A stretch of DNA of 64,000 nt from Variovorax sp. OK212 (GTDB lineage Bacteria; Pseudomonadota; Gammaproteobacteria; Burkholderiales; Burkholderiaceae_C): contig NZ_FOLP01000010.1 in NCBI RefSeq assembly GCF_900112425.1, positions 1-64,000 on the forward strand, given 5' to 3'. Below are positions 8,684-16,495 of the stretch, piece by piece (the first letter of the stretch is position 1; every line of letters starts with the position of its first letter). The translations under genes were made by a program, and so were the position numbers. The notes below the pieces were generated by a model. The model searched no databases. It was given only the letters and a program-made list of their open reading frames with translations, and was not told the DNA's origin.

Positions 8684-8790
8684 CTCTCCCTCCCCCTTGG
8701 GGGGAGGGTTGGGGTGGGGGCATCTTCAAAGAGGGCGCGGGCTCGCAGAGCCCCACCCCAGCCCTCCCCCCGGAGGGGGAGGGAGCAAGA
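8684..8790. repeat. Long imperfect palindromic intergenic element (REP/BIME-like), copy 2
   Basis: The left arm CTCCCCCTTGGGGGGAGGG followed by TTGGGGTGGGGG (about 8686-8720) is mirrored by CCCCACCCCAGCCCTCC and CCCCGGAGGGGGAGGG (about 8750-8784). The sequence and layout match copy 1 near 5029-5150. It fills the gap between the large dioxygenase subunit gene and the aldehyde dehydrogenase gene and has no coding potential of its own. Confidence 0.65.
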
Positions 8791-8794
8791 CCGG

Positions 8795-9802
8795 TCAGAA
8801 CTCGACCGGAATCTCCGGGCTCTCGCCCTTCTGGATCTCGAACACCAGGCTCGGCGACCCGTTCTCCCACACCAGCAACATCGAGCGCTTCGGGCTGAAG
8901 CCCTGGTGCCGGCAGTAGGCGGGCATGGCGGCCATGTCGCCCGCCTTCATGATCACGCGCGCCATCGGCCGGCCGGTGTTCTTGTCGCCGCAGTCCCAGT
9001 GGATCTCGTCGGTCATCTGGAAGAACCACTCGACGCGGTCGTTGCCGTGGATGATCGGCAGGATGTGCTCCTCGGTCGTCGGGCACATGTAGCTGTGCTT
9101 CACCACCGAGGTGAAGCTCGGGTTCCACGTGACCTGCGAGCGGCTCAGGAAGCCGAAGAGATTGAAGGCATGCACCTCGTTCTCGAAGCCCGGCTCGGGG
9201 TGCAGCTCGGGCTCGCCCTGCGGCACGTCGGCGAAGGCGCGGTTCACCGGCGCGCCGCGCGCGTCGCTGCGCAGGTCGAGGTCGCCCTTCAGGCCCACGC
9301 AGCGCTTGGCCAGCTCGCGCGCCCGGGTGATCTTGGCGGTGTTGTTGCCGCTCTTGCGGCCGTAGGGAGAGCCGGTTTCCTGCGGCGCCGCGAAAGGGTC
9401 GAAGCTCTCGTTGGTCCAGTCGTCGAGCATGGCCTCGAAGGTGGCGCGGATCTGCGCGGTGGGGAAGTTCTCGAGCAGGTCGATGCCCGCGTCCTTCATG
9501 GTGCCGTTGAAGCTGCCGGCGTACAGGTCGACCGATTCGTAGTGATTGACCGTGCCGAACACGTCGTCGAAGTTGACCCAGCCGTAGAAGAAGCCCCAGG
9601 CCACGTCGCGCATGAGCGCGCGCAGGTAGCTGCCGGCGTCCATGGTGTGGCTCATGGGACGGCCGTCGCGGGTCTTCCAGCCGATGTGCACGAAGTATTC
9701 GTCGCGGCGGAAGCGGAAGCTGCCGAGCGAAAAGTCCTTGTAGCCGAGCGTGGCGTCGGGCTGCGACGCGATCACGCGGGCGAGTTCTGCGGGGGCGTTC
9801 AT
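8795..9802 (-). CDS. Hydroquinone 1,2-dioxygenase large subunit
   Basis: A 335-residue protein matching my recollection of the large subunit of two-component hydroquinone dioxygenases (HapD/PnpD/HqdB, about 340 residues), including RDVAWGFFYGWVNFDDVFGT. The family's iron ligands follow an H-x-N-x3-E pattern, and HGNDRVE here gives His252, Asn254 and Glu258. The holoenzyme opens hydroquinone to 4-hydroxymuconic semialdehyde using Fe(II) and O2. Start ATG at 9802. The neighbouring 170-residue protein fits the small subunit, and an aldehyde dehydrogenase follows, as in known clusters. An activity on a substituted hydroquinone cannot be excluded. Confidence 0.78.
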   Translation of the reverse strand: MNAPAELARVIASQPDATLGYKDFSLGSFRFRRDEYFVHIGWKTRDGRPMSHTMDAGSYLRALMRDVAWGFFYGWVNFDDVFGTVNHYESVDLYAGSFNGTMKDAGIDLLENFPTAQIRATFEAMLDDWTNESFDPFAAPQETGSPYGRKSGNNTAKITRARELAKRCVGLKGDLDLRSDARGAPVNRAFADVPQGEPELHPEPGFENEVHAFNLFGFLSRSQVTWNPSFTSVVKHSYMCPTTEEHILPIIHGNDRVEWFFQMTDEIHWDCGDKNTGRPMARVIMKAGDMAAMPAYCRHQGFSPKRSMLLVWENGSPSLVFEIQKGESPEIPVEF

Positions 9803-9889
9803 GGTGTTTTCCTCAACTGGTCTTGAATGTTCAAGTGCCGTGTCTTTCGTGGAACACCGCGGAACCGGCTTTGCCGGGCCGCTGGTGTT

Positions 9890-9941
9890 GCCCCCGGCAG
9901 GGGGTTGGCGAAGCGACACGAAGTGCGCGCAGACTGGGGGC
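9890..9941. repeat. Short intergenic dyad between the dioxygenase subunit genes
   Basis: GCCCCC (9890-9895) and GGGGGC (9936-9941) bracket an inner GGCGAAGCGACACGAAGTGC segment. It occupies the 142-bp gap between the two subunit genes, which would normally be closely spaced. It looks like a dispersed Burkholderiales intergenic repeat rather than a terminator, because no T-tract follows on either strand. Confidence 0.4.
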
Positions 9942-9944
9942 GAG

Positions 9945-10457
9945 TCAATTTGATTGGCAGATGTCGGCCCACTTCTCTACCGAGAGGTCGCCCTTGCAGC
10001 TCTGCAAGACGATCACTCCAGGATCGCCCGCACTGCGGAACTGGTACGCGGTGTTCTTCGGCAGCAGGCCCTGCTGGCCGCGCGAGAGCTTCATCCAGCC
10101 CATCTTCTTGCCCTTGGGTTCGCCCTGTACGAGCACGGCGCCGTTCTTCTCCGTGTCGGCCACCGCCTGCGCGGCGTCGAGCTGCACCAGGTGCACTTCG
10201 ACGTCGCCGTCCATCACCAGCGCGAACTCGTCGTGCGCACAGGTGTACCAGGGCGAGGTGCCCTCGGCGCGCAGCGTTTCCAGCACGTAGATCTGGTTCT
10301 GGCCGAACACGACCTTCTCGTACGGCCGGCTGATGCTGGCGATTTCGAAGCAGTTGGAAAACGCGTAGTGGCGCACGTCGTCGTCGATCGGTTCGACGTG
10401 GCCTTTCTCGAAGTGCTTGAGCGACCCGAAGCGGGTCTGGTAGGCGGCGGTTGTCAT
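9945..10457 (-). CDS. Hydroquinone 1,2-dioxygenase small subunit
   Basis: A 170-residue cupin-like protein (YQTRFGSLKHFEKGHVE at the start, AHDEFALVMDGDVEVHLV in the middle, C-terminal SVEKWADIC). Its length and order relative to the large subunit gene match the small subunit HapC/PnpC of hydroquinone dioxygenase. Known structures place the iron in the large subunit, so this chain supports assembly and the active-site pocket. The ATG at 10457 has AGGAGAC upstream. It is the first gene of the leftward operon; a LysR-type dyad precedes it. Confidence 0.75.
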   Translation of the reverse strand: MTTAAYQTRFGSLKHFEKGHVEPIDDDVRHYAFSNCFEIASISRPYEKVVFGQNQIYVLETLRAEGTSPWYTCAHDEFALVMDGDVEVHLVQLDAAQAVADTEKNGAVLVQGEPKGKKMGWMKLSRGQQGLLPKNTAYQFRSAGDPGVIVLQSCKGDLSVEKWADICQSN

Positions 10458-10527
10458 GGCTTGTCTCCTGGTGTCTCTTCGGATGAGCGAACTCTAGGAG
10501 CCCGGCGCCGCCGCCGGTAGGGACCAG

Positions 10528-10557
10528 TTTGGAAGCGGATTGTTCGGCGCTTCCGAA
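10528..10557. promoter_or_regulatory. Probable LysR-type operator upstream of the hydroquinone operon
   Basis: TTTGGAAGCG (10528-10537) and CGCTTCCGAA (10548-10557) form an inverted repeat, 9 of 10 positions paired, with a 10-bp spacer. It lies 70 bp before the dioxygenase small-subunit start and 58 bp after the LysR gene's stop. Size and spacing suit a LysR recognition site centred well upstream of the operon promoter. That the adjacent LysR protein binds here is inference. Confidence 0.5.
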
Positions 10558-10614
10558 TAATCGCGGGGGTTTACCCCTGTTCGGGCCCTCGCCCCTCCAG
10601 CGGCTGCTACGACC

Positions 10615-11577
10615 TCAGCCGCTGGAGCGGCTGAACTCGATGAGCTCCGCCGGGATCAGCCCACGCTCGATCAGCGTGGCGTCCCAGGGCGGCACGCGCG
10701 TGAAGCGCGTGGCGATGTGCTCGATGAACAGCCGCAGCTTGAGCGCATTGCGCGACGTGCCCGCATACACCGCGCTCAGCGAAAACGACGACAGCTGGTG
10801 CTCCGGCAGCACCACGCTCAGCTCGCCGCGCGCAATGGCGTCGCCCGCCACCAGCGTCGGCAGGCAGACGATGCCCGCGTGCTCCAGCGCGTATTCGCGC
10901 AGCAGGTGCACGCTGTTGGTCAGCAGCGCGGCGGCCAGGTAGATGGTGATCTGCTCGCCCTGGTGGTGAAAGGTCCAGCGGTCGCGCGTGGGGTAGCCCG
11001 AGTACAGGCCCAGCTTGTGGCGGTGCAGCTCGCGCGGCGTGGCGGGCGTGCCGTGGGCGTCCAGGTAGGCGGGCGTGGCGCACAGCACGCGGCGCACCGG
11101 GAACAGGTGGCGCGACACCAGCTCCTGCGAGGCGGCGGGAAAGATCTGCAACGCGCAGTCGACACCCGCCTTCACCGGGTCGGCCACCGCGTCGCTCACG
11201 ATCAGCTCGAGGTGGATGTCGGGGTAAGTGGTCTGGAACTCGCGCAGCAGCGAAGCGAAGCGGCCCAGCACCATGCCCGTGAGCGCATGCACGCGCAGCG
11301 TGCCCGAGGGCGTGCCGCGCGCGTCGCGCATCTGGTCGACGATGTCGTTGGCGCGGCCCACCAGTTCGGTGCAGTCGCGCAGGAAGGCCTGGCCCATGTC
11401 GCTCAGGCGGACCACGCGCGTGCTGCGGTGGAACAGCGGCGCGCCCAGGAACTCCTCCAGCTGCTTCACCCGCGTGGTCACGACCGAGTTGGCCACGCGC
11501 AGCTGGCGCGCGGCTTCCGCGAAGCTCTGGGTCTGCGCCACACGAACGAAAGTTTCAATGCTTTGGAGTCGATCCAC
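10615..11577 (-). CDS. LysR-family transcriptional regulator
   Basis: About 320 residues. The N-terminal winged HTH runs DRLQSIETFVRVAQTQSFAEAARQ and VVTTRVKQLEEFLGAPLFHR, followed by the co-inducer domain (GTLRVHALTGMVLGRF, LELIVSDAVADPV). It resembles the CrgA/DsdC-like group that begins MDRLQSIETF. I chose GTG at 11577, giving that typical start; an ATG-led extension to 11661 would add 28 atypical residues. It lies upstream of, and co-directional with, the hydroquinone dioxygenase operon, so it probably controls it. Effector unknown. Confidence 0.83.
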   Translation of the reverse strand: MDRLQSIETFVRVAQTQSFAEAARQLRVANSVVTTRVKQLEEFLGAPLFHRSTRVVRLSDMGQAFLRDCTELVGRANDIVDQMRDARGTPSGTLRVHALTGMVLGRFASLLREFQTTYPDIHLELIVSDAVADPVKAGVDCALQIFPAASQELVSRHLFPVRRVLCATPAYLDAHGTPATPRELHRHKLGLYSGYPTRDRWTFHHQGEQITIYLAAALLTNSVHLLREYALEHAGIVCLPTLVAGDAIARGELSVVLPEHQLSSFSLSAVYAGTSRNALKLRLFIEHIATRFTRVPPWDATLIERGLIPAELIEFSRSSG

Positions 11578-11707
11578 GGCGGCACTGTACTGCGGGGCGG
11601 CGCGTTGCGGGCGCGCCTCACGACTGTTGTCATCCCTGTGTCTGAAGGTTAACTGCCCCACTTACAATGCCTGCCGCATCTCCCACCCCTACGAGGTCTT
11701 GTCCGCA

Positions 11708-12841
11708 ATGCCCAAGAGCCCCTGGCCGCGCGCCCGTTTCAGCCTTTCTCCCACCGTGCGAGCCCTTGTCCTGGCCGCTGCGGCCTGTGGCGTGGCCGTT
11801 CCCGCCCTTGCGGCGCTCGAGCACGAGGAAGTCGACAAGCTCATGCAGGCCGGCAAGCTCGACGAGGCGATGACCAAGGCCGACGCCTTCCTGAAGGACA
11901 AGCCGCGCGACCCGCAGATGCGCTTCCTGAAGGGCGTGATCCAGCTGGACACCGGCAAGCGCAACGAGGCCATCGCGGCCTTCACGCAGCTCACGCTGGA
12001 CGCACCCGAGCTGCCCGAGCCGTACAACAACCTCGCGGTGATCTACGCGAGCCAGAACCAGTTCGACAAGGCGCGCAACGCGCTCGAAAGCGCGATCCGC
12101 ACCAACCCCAGCTACGCCACCGCCCAGGAAAACCTCGGCGACGTGTATGCACGGCTGGCCAGCCAGGCCTACAGCAAGGCCCTGCAGCTCGACCAGGGCA
12201 ACACGGCCGTGCAGCCCAAGCTGGCGGTGATCCGCACGCTCTTCACGCCGACCCCGCCGGGCGGCAAGCCGGCGGCGCTGGTCGCCTCGGCCGCCCCAAC
12301 CGCTACGGCACCCGCGCCTGCACCGGCCCCCGTGGCCAAGGCACCGCCGCCGGCCCCGGCGCCCGCACCGGCCGCCCCGCCGCCGGCCAAGGTCGCGGCC
12401 GCGCCTGCGCCCGTGGCCGCCGCGCCCAAGGCGCCCGAGGCCGCAGCCCCGGCACCCGCACCTGCACCCGCTGCGGCGGCAGCCCCCGCGGCCAGCACCG
12501 CAGCCAATGCCGAGATCGAATCCGCCGTGCGCGCCTGGGCCTCGGCCTGGGCCAGCCAGGACATGGACCGCTACCTCGCGGCCTACGGCAACGACTTCGC
12601 CCCCGGTGGCGGCCAGAACCGCAAGAGCTGGGAGCAGGACCGCCGCGCGCGCATCGTCGGCAAGTCGAGCATCAGCGTGAACATCGAGAACCTGGCGATC
12701 AAGGTCGACGGCGATTCCGCCACCGCCAAGTTCCGCCAGATCTACCGCGCCGACAACCTCAATGTCTCCAGCCGCAAGACGCTGGAAATGCAGCGCTCCG
12801 GCAATCAATGGCACATTCGCAAGGAAAGCGTCGGCGGCTAG
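11708..12841 (+). CDS. Exported TPR protein with NTF2-like (Cds6-type) C-terminal domain
   Basis: A 377-residue protein. A signal peptide ends near PALAALEH. Residues about 40-170 hold TPR-like helices (EEVDKLMQAGKLDEAMTKAD, PEPYNNLAVIYASQNQFDKA). A long Ala/Pro linker follows (about 180-270). The C-terminal 110 residues (ESAVRAWASAWASQDMDRYL, AYGNDFAP, RKTLEMQRSGNQWHIRKE) form an NTF2-like domain also seen in Cds6-type L,D-transpeptidases. The next gene is an L,D-transpeptidase whose start overlaps this one's end and whose C-terminus has a related domain. A joint role in periplasmic cell-wall remodelling is inferred. Confidence 0.8.
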   Translation: MPKSPWPRARFSLSPTVRALVLAAAACGVAVPALAALEHEEVDKLMQAGKLDEAMTKADAFLKDKPRDPQMRFLKGVIQLDTGKRNEAIAAFTQLTLDAPELPEPYNNLAVIYASQNQFDKARNALESAIRTNPSYATAQENLGDVYARLASQAYSKALQLDQGNTAVQPKLAVIRTLFTPTPPGGKPAALVASAAPTATAPAPAPAPVAKAPPPAPAPAPAAPPPAKVAAAPAPVAAAPKAPEAAAPAPAPAPAAAAAPAASTAANAEIESAVRAWASAWASQDMDRYLAAYGNDFAPGGGQNRKSWEQDRRARIVGKSSISVNIENLAIKVDGDSATAKFRQIYRADNLNVSSRKTLEMQRSGNQWHIRKESVGG

Positions 12842-14292
12842 TGGCAGACATCGTCCGGCCGGGCCGGCTCCTGAATCCTCCATTCCGTCCGCGCAGCGGA
12901 CAGCTGCTTGCAGCGCTGATGACCGCATCGGCGCTGATGCTGGCAGCTCCCGGCGCCGCGCGCGCATCGACCGCCGGCCACAAGCCCGCCGCCCCCTCGT
13001 CGAAGACGAGCGGCGCCGCCGGCAAGGCCAAGCCCGCAAGCGCCAACCGCGCCAATGCGCACACCGCCGGCAACCGCGCACCGGCCAGGGCGCCAGTGCA
13101 GGCGAAGGGCAAGAAGGCCGCAGCGCCCGAGGCCAAGACCGCCGCCAGGCCCGCACGCCGGGCCGCCGCCCCGCTCCAGGAAGCCAGCAACGCCGAAGCC
13201 CGCCTCATCGCGGTCTACGAGATGTTCGGCCGCGGCCAGACCCGCCCCGCGCTGGCCAAGGCGCGCGACCTCGTGCGCGACTATCCGAACTTCCAGCTCG
13301 CGCAGCTCGTCTACGGCGACCTGCTCGCGGCGCAAGTGCCGCCTTCGAACGCCCTGCCCGACACCGCCAGCATCGCCAAGATGCGCGGCAACCCGGCCAT
13401 GGCCGACCTGCACGAGGAATCGAAGCGCCGCCTGCAGGCGCTGCGCGAGCGGCCGCCGGCCAACGCCATTCCCTCGCAGTTCCTGGCGCTGTCGACCCGC
13501 AGCCGCTACGCCATTGCCGTCGATGCCTCGCGCTCGCGGCTGTACCTCTTCGAGAACAGCGACAAGGGCCTGAAGCTCACGGCCGACTACTACATCTCGG
13601 TCGGCAAGTCGGGCACCGACAAGCTCACCGAGGGCGATGCGCGCACCCCGCTGGGCGTGTACTACGTCACCAGCAGCCTCGACCCGAAGTCACTCAAGGA
13701 CTTCTACGGCGCCGGCGCCTTGCCCATCAACTACCCCAACCCGTACGACGTGCGGCGCGGACGCACCGGCGGCGGCATCTGGCTGCACGGCACCCCGCCC
13801 CAGCAGTTCGCCCGCGCGCCGCTGGCCAGCGACGGCTGCGTGGTCATGGCCAACCCCGACCTCAAGCAGCTTTTGCGCAAGGTGCAAATTGGCGCGACCC
13901 CGGTGGTGACCGCGCGCAGCCTGCAATGGATTTCGCAACCGCAGGCGGAAAAAGAAGCGCAATCGATTGCGGGCGCAATAAACGGCTGGAAAGATTCGCG
14001 GGCCGCCGGAAATGAAGCGCAATTGAAGAAATTCTATTTGCCCGATTTTCAGCGCGTCAGCAAGAAATCCACCGACGGTATTTCGGCTGTCGATGACGAA
14101 GTGAAATACGCGCAGGGCAAGCGCGTGCAGCTCAAGGACCTGTCGTACCTGCACTGGCGCGACAGCGAAGACACCATGGTGGTTACCTTCGGCGAGGTAT
14201 TCGAAGGGGAGAAGAGCGGGCGCTCACGGCGCCAGTACTGGCTGCGCCAAGGCAGCGAGTGGAAGCTCTTCCACGAGGAAATCCTCGGCTGA
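12808..14292 (+). CDS. L,D-transpeptidase (YkuD domain) with NTF2-like C-terminus
   Basis: A 494-residue periplasmic enzyme. A signal segment (LLAALMTASALMLAAPGAARA) is followed by a Lys/Ala-rich linker. The YkuD domain starts RYAIAVDASRSRLYLFE, and the active site is GIWLHGTPP then SDGCVVMANPD with catalytic Cys at about residue 344. These enzymes make 3-3 peptidoglycan cross-links or attach proteins to the wall. Residues about 380-494 form an NTF2-like domain as in the preceding protein. The start is uncertain: ATG 12808 overlaps the upstream gene by 34 bp, while GTG 12841 overlaps its stop by one base and also leaves the signal intact. Codons near 13930-14110 are unusually AT-rich. Confidence 0.85.
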   Translation: MAHSQGKRRRLVADIVRPGRLLNPPFRPRSGQLLAALMTASALMLAAPGAARASTAGHKPAAPSSKTSGAAGKAKPASANRANAHTAGNRAPARAPVQAKGKKAAAPEAKTAARPARRAAAPLQEASNAEARLIAVYEMFGRGQTRPALAKARDLVRDYPNFQLAQLVYGDLLAAQVPPSNALPDTASIAKMRGNPAMADLHEESKRRLQALRERPPANAIPSQFLALSTRSRYAIAVDASRSRLYLFENSDKGLKLTADYYISVGKSGTDKLTEGDARTPLGVYYVTSSLDPKSLKDFYGAGALPINYPNPYDVRRGRTGGGIWLHGTPPQQFARAPLASDGCVVMANPDLKQLLRKVQIGATPVVTARSLQWISQPQAEKEAQSIAGAINGWKDSRAAGNEAQLKKFYLPDFQRVSKKSTDGISAVDDEVKYAQGKRVQLKDLSYLHWRDSEDTMVVTFGEVFEGEKSGRSRRQYWLRQGSEWKLFHEEILG

Positions 14293-14363
14293 AGCCCCCT
14301 GCCCGACCAGGGCACCCCCATCAAGTCGTGACATTTTGCTCACGCATTGGGGCTTTTTCAGGC

Positions 14364-14484
14364 GTTACATCTGGCCCTTTGTGGCCCCATGCTACGTAAC
14401 GTGTAACGGGTTTTCGCCCGTAACGCGCCGCATTCGCACGTTCCCATCGACGTAACGCACCCTCCCATCTTCATGGGAGGTAAC
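14364..14484. promoter_or_regulatory. Cluster of GTAACG elements, proposed enhancer sites of the Tad-locus EBP
   Basis: GTAAC or its complement occurs at 14364-14368, 14396-14400, 14403-14407, 14420-14424, 14452-14456 and 14480-14484, six times in 121 bp. TGCTACGTAACG at 14390-14401 matches 10 of 12 bases of the perfect palindrome CGTTACGTAACG found upstream of the repeat-adhesin gene. The cluster lies about 85-200 bp upstream of the sigma54 promoter, the usual enhancer distance. Binding by the EBP at 26879-28306 is inferred. Confidence 0.55.
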
Positions 14485-14565
14485 ACAGTGCTTACAGAGG
14501 GAAAAATCAACCTGACCGCCATCGACCTGCTGACCCGGCCCGCGCCGGGATCGGCCGGAAAAAGG

Positions 14566-14583
14566 CTGGCAGCCATCCTGCTT
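14566..14583 (+). promoter_or_regulatory. Sigma54 (-24/-12) promoter for flp-tad
   Basis: CTGGCAGCCATCCTGCTT fits the sigma54 consensus: GG at 14568-14569, exactly 10 bases, then GC at 14580-14581. The expected transcription start is near 14593, giving a leader of about 113 nt before the flp ATG. The locus ends with an EBP gene that would be needed to fire such a promoter. Confidence 0.6.
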
Positions 14584-14705
14584 ACTCCTTTCGGCTAGCA
14601 CGCCAAAAGGCTACGACTTGGTAGTTTCTCTTGTTGATACACAGAGTTACGCTGTATAACATTCATGTCGTCAGCCTTTGTTAACACTTCCTGGAAGGGG
14701 AAATC

Positions 14706-14888
14706 ATGCTCAGCTCTATTGCTCGTTTTTGGCGCGATGAAGAAGGTGCTACCGCAATTGAATACGGAATTATTGCGGGCCTGATGGCAATCATCCTGAT
14801 CGGGATCTTTTCCGAAACCACCGGTATCGGCAAGGCGCTGATCGATATGTTCGCGTATATCGGAGGCAAGCTTCCTACCAAGGATTGA
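14706..14888 (+). CDS. flp: Flp/Fap-type type IVb pilin
   Basis: A 60-residue prepilin, the typical Flp length. The leader is MLSSIARFWRDEEG, and cleavage is expected after Gly14 within G-ATAIEY, with the conserved Glu5 and Tyr6 of the mature form, followed by a hydrophobic helix (GIIAGLMAIILIGIF). A GGAAGGGG ribosome site lies about 6 bases before the ATG. As the major pilus subunit it heads the Tad locus and has its own long upstream region with a sigma54 promoter. The next gene, the prepilin peptidase, starts one base after its stop. Confidence 0.95.
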   Translation: MLSSIARFWRDEEGATAIEYGIIAGLMAIILIGIFSETTGIGKALIDMFAYIGGKLPTKD

Positions 14889-14889
14889 T

Positions 14890-15396
14890 TTGCGCGCGGA
14901 TTCCGTCCTGCTGATCTGGCTGGCCCTGATTGCCGTCCATGACTTCCGCAGGCGCACTGTTCCCAACTGGCTCGTGTTGGCGGGCGCCGCGGCGGCGCTC
15001 GCACAACTCGCCTTCGGGCATCAGCCCGTGGGCCTCGGCTGGACGGACGCACTGCTCGGCTTCGCCGTTGGATTCGGCGCACTCCTTCTTTTCCACGCCG
15101 CAGGCGTCATGGGAGCGGGCGACGTGAAGTTCGCAGGCGCTCTCGGCCTGTGGGTCGGCCCCATGGCACTCATCCCCATCTGGGTCGGCGGCAGCCTCAT
15201 TGCCGCCCTCCACGGCATTCTTTGGCTGGCGCTGCACCGCTGGCCCGTGTTTCCCCGGCTCGCGTTGATGCTCGCGCACCAACGCCCTGCTGCCGACGGC
15301 ACGGCGCCGTCCGGGCGCCGGCCTCGTGTCGTTCCCTATGCAGCCTATCTGGCGCTGGCCACCGCGGCATGGCTGATCTGGGGGCGACAGAGTTGA
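14890..15396 (+). CDS. tadV: Prepilin peptidase, A24 family (TadV/CpaA)
   Basis: A 168-residue polytopic membrane aspartyl protease that processes Flp and the TadE/F pseudopilins. The two catalytic Asp residues are in IAVHDFRRRTVPN (about residue 18) and in GAGDVKFAGALGLW (about residue 77). It uses a TTG start at 14890, one base after the flp stop; no ATG fits the N-terminal helix. The length suits the short TadV form lacking the methylase domain. Confidence 0.9.
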   Translation: MRADSVLLIWLALIAVHDFRRRTVPNWLVLAGAAAALAQLAFGHQPVGLGWTDALLGFAVGFGALLLFHAAGVMGAGDVKFAGALGLWVGPMALIPIWVGGSLIAALHGILWLALHRWPVFPRLALMLAHQRPAADGTAPSGRRPRVVPYAAYLALATAAWLIWGRQS

Positions 15397-15468
15397 TCGC
15401 ACGCGCCGCGGCAATGCCGCCGGTGGTCCGATTTCCGTTGCCTACCTTCCTTCTTCTACACGCCGCTC

Positions 15469-16482
15469 ATGATCCATCTCACCAAGATAGTCGCCGCCAT
15501 CCTCGTGCTGCTTGCCATCGCGCTCGGCGGCTATGCATGGATGCTCAGCCGCCAGGCCCCTGCGCCTGAAAAGACGGCAACGGCCGCGGCAGCGGTTCCC
15601 GCAAAGACCCAGGTGGTGATGACCTATGCGGTGGTCGTGGCATCGAAGCCGCTGCCGGCGGGACAACCCATTGCTGCCAACGCGCTGCGTGTCGAGCGCC
15701 TGCCGATCAATCCCGCCGGCGCCTTCCAGGACGCATCGGAGGCCGTCGGCCGTGTGCCGGTGATGGACCTCGGCGAGGGCACGCCGCTGCTCCAGGGCCA
15801 ACTGGTCTCGGGACTCGCGTTGCGCGTGGCGGAAGGCGAGCGCGCGGTGGCGGTCAAGGCCGACGAGATCATGGGCGTCGGCAACAAGGTACAGCCCGGC
15901 GACTTCGTCGACGTCTTCGTGATGCTCAAGGCGGACAGCAAGGACATCGACCGGAGCCAGGCGCGGCTGCTGCTCGCACGCAAGCGCGTACTGGCATTCG
16001 GCAGTGCCTCCGTCGACGGCTTGCCGCCCAAGGGCGCGGACGCCAAGGCCGGCACGGCACAACCGCCGGCGCAACGCACGGAAGCCGCAAGAACCGCCGT
16101 GCTGGCGGTCACGGTCGACGAAGTCAATCGCCTGACGATCGGCGAATCGAGCGGGCGGCTGCTGCTGGCACTTCGCAATCCGAACGACGTGGCCGAACCC
16201 GATCCCAAGCTCTTCGCGGAGCTGCCGACCGCATTGCAACCTGCGCCCGCCAAGCCAGGCGCACCGCGACGCGCCCCTCTCGAAGGGCTGGACAAGGCAC
16301 AGGCCGGCCTGGCCGCGGTGGATTTCGTTTCCGGCGGCACGGCCGACAGCGCGCGCCGCGCGAACGCCGTGGCCCGCAACGCAGCGCCGGCAACCCCGGG
16401 CCCTCGCGGCGCCTCTTCCGCACGGGGAGGCACCGAAGTCGAAGTGATCCGCGGCGAGCGCAGCGAAACCATGCGCTATTGA
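15469..16482 (+). CDS. cpaB: Flp pilus assembly protein CpaB/RcpC
   Basis: A 337-residue periplasmic protein anchored by an N-terminal helix (LTKIVAAILVLLAIALGGYAWML). A SAF domain follows (VVVASKPLPAGQPI, ANALRVERLPI, MDLGEGTPLLQGQLV), and then the RcpC family region GNKVQPGDFVDVFVML. RcpC/CpaB associates with the outer-membrane secretin of the Tad machine, possibly through peptidoglycan. The C-terminal 80 residues are Ala/Arg-rich and low complexity. It is followed 13 bp later by the secretin gene. Confidence 0.9.
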   Translation: MIHLTKIVAAILVLLAIALGGYAWMLSRQAPAPEKTATAAAAVPAKTQVVMTYAVVVASKPLPAGQPIAANALRVERLPINPAGAFQDASEAVGRVPVMDLGEGTPLLQGQLVSGLALRVAEGERAVAVKADEIMGVGNKVQPGDFVDVFVMLKADSKDIDRSQARLLLARKRVLAFGSASVDGLPPKGADAKAGTAQPPAQRTEAARTAVLAVTVDEVNRLTIGESSGRLLLALRNPNDVAEPDPKLFAELPTALQPAPAKPGAPRRAPLEGLDKAQAGLAAVDFVSGGTADSARRANAVARNAAPATPGPRGASSARGGTEVEVIRGERSETMRY

Positions 16483-16495
16483 TCGGCCAGACCCC

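Larger units (their letters stand above)
14293..14705. other. Long regulatory intergenic region before the flp-tad locus
   Basis: This 413-bp stretch has no gene. It holds a cluster of GTAAC/GTTAC elements at 14364-14484, a sigma54 promoter candidate at 14566-14583, and a long leader of about 110 nt before flp with another GTTAC at 14646-14650. Between cluster and promoter an AATCAA (14505-14510) after an A-tract partly matches the IHF consensus. Base composition is AT-richer than the flanks. Confidence 0.75.
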
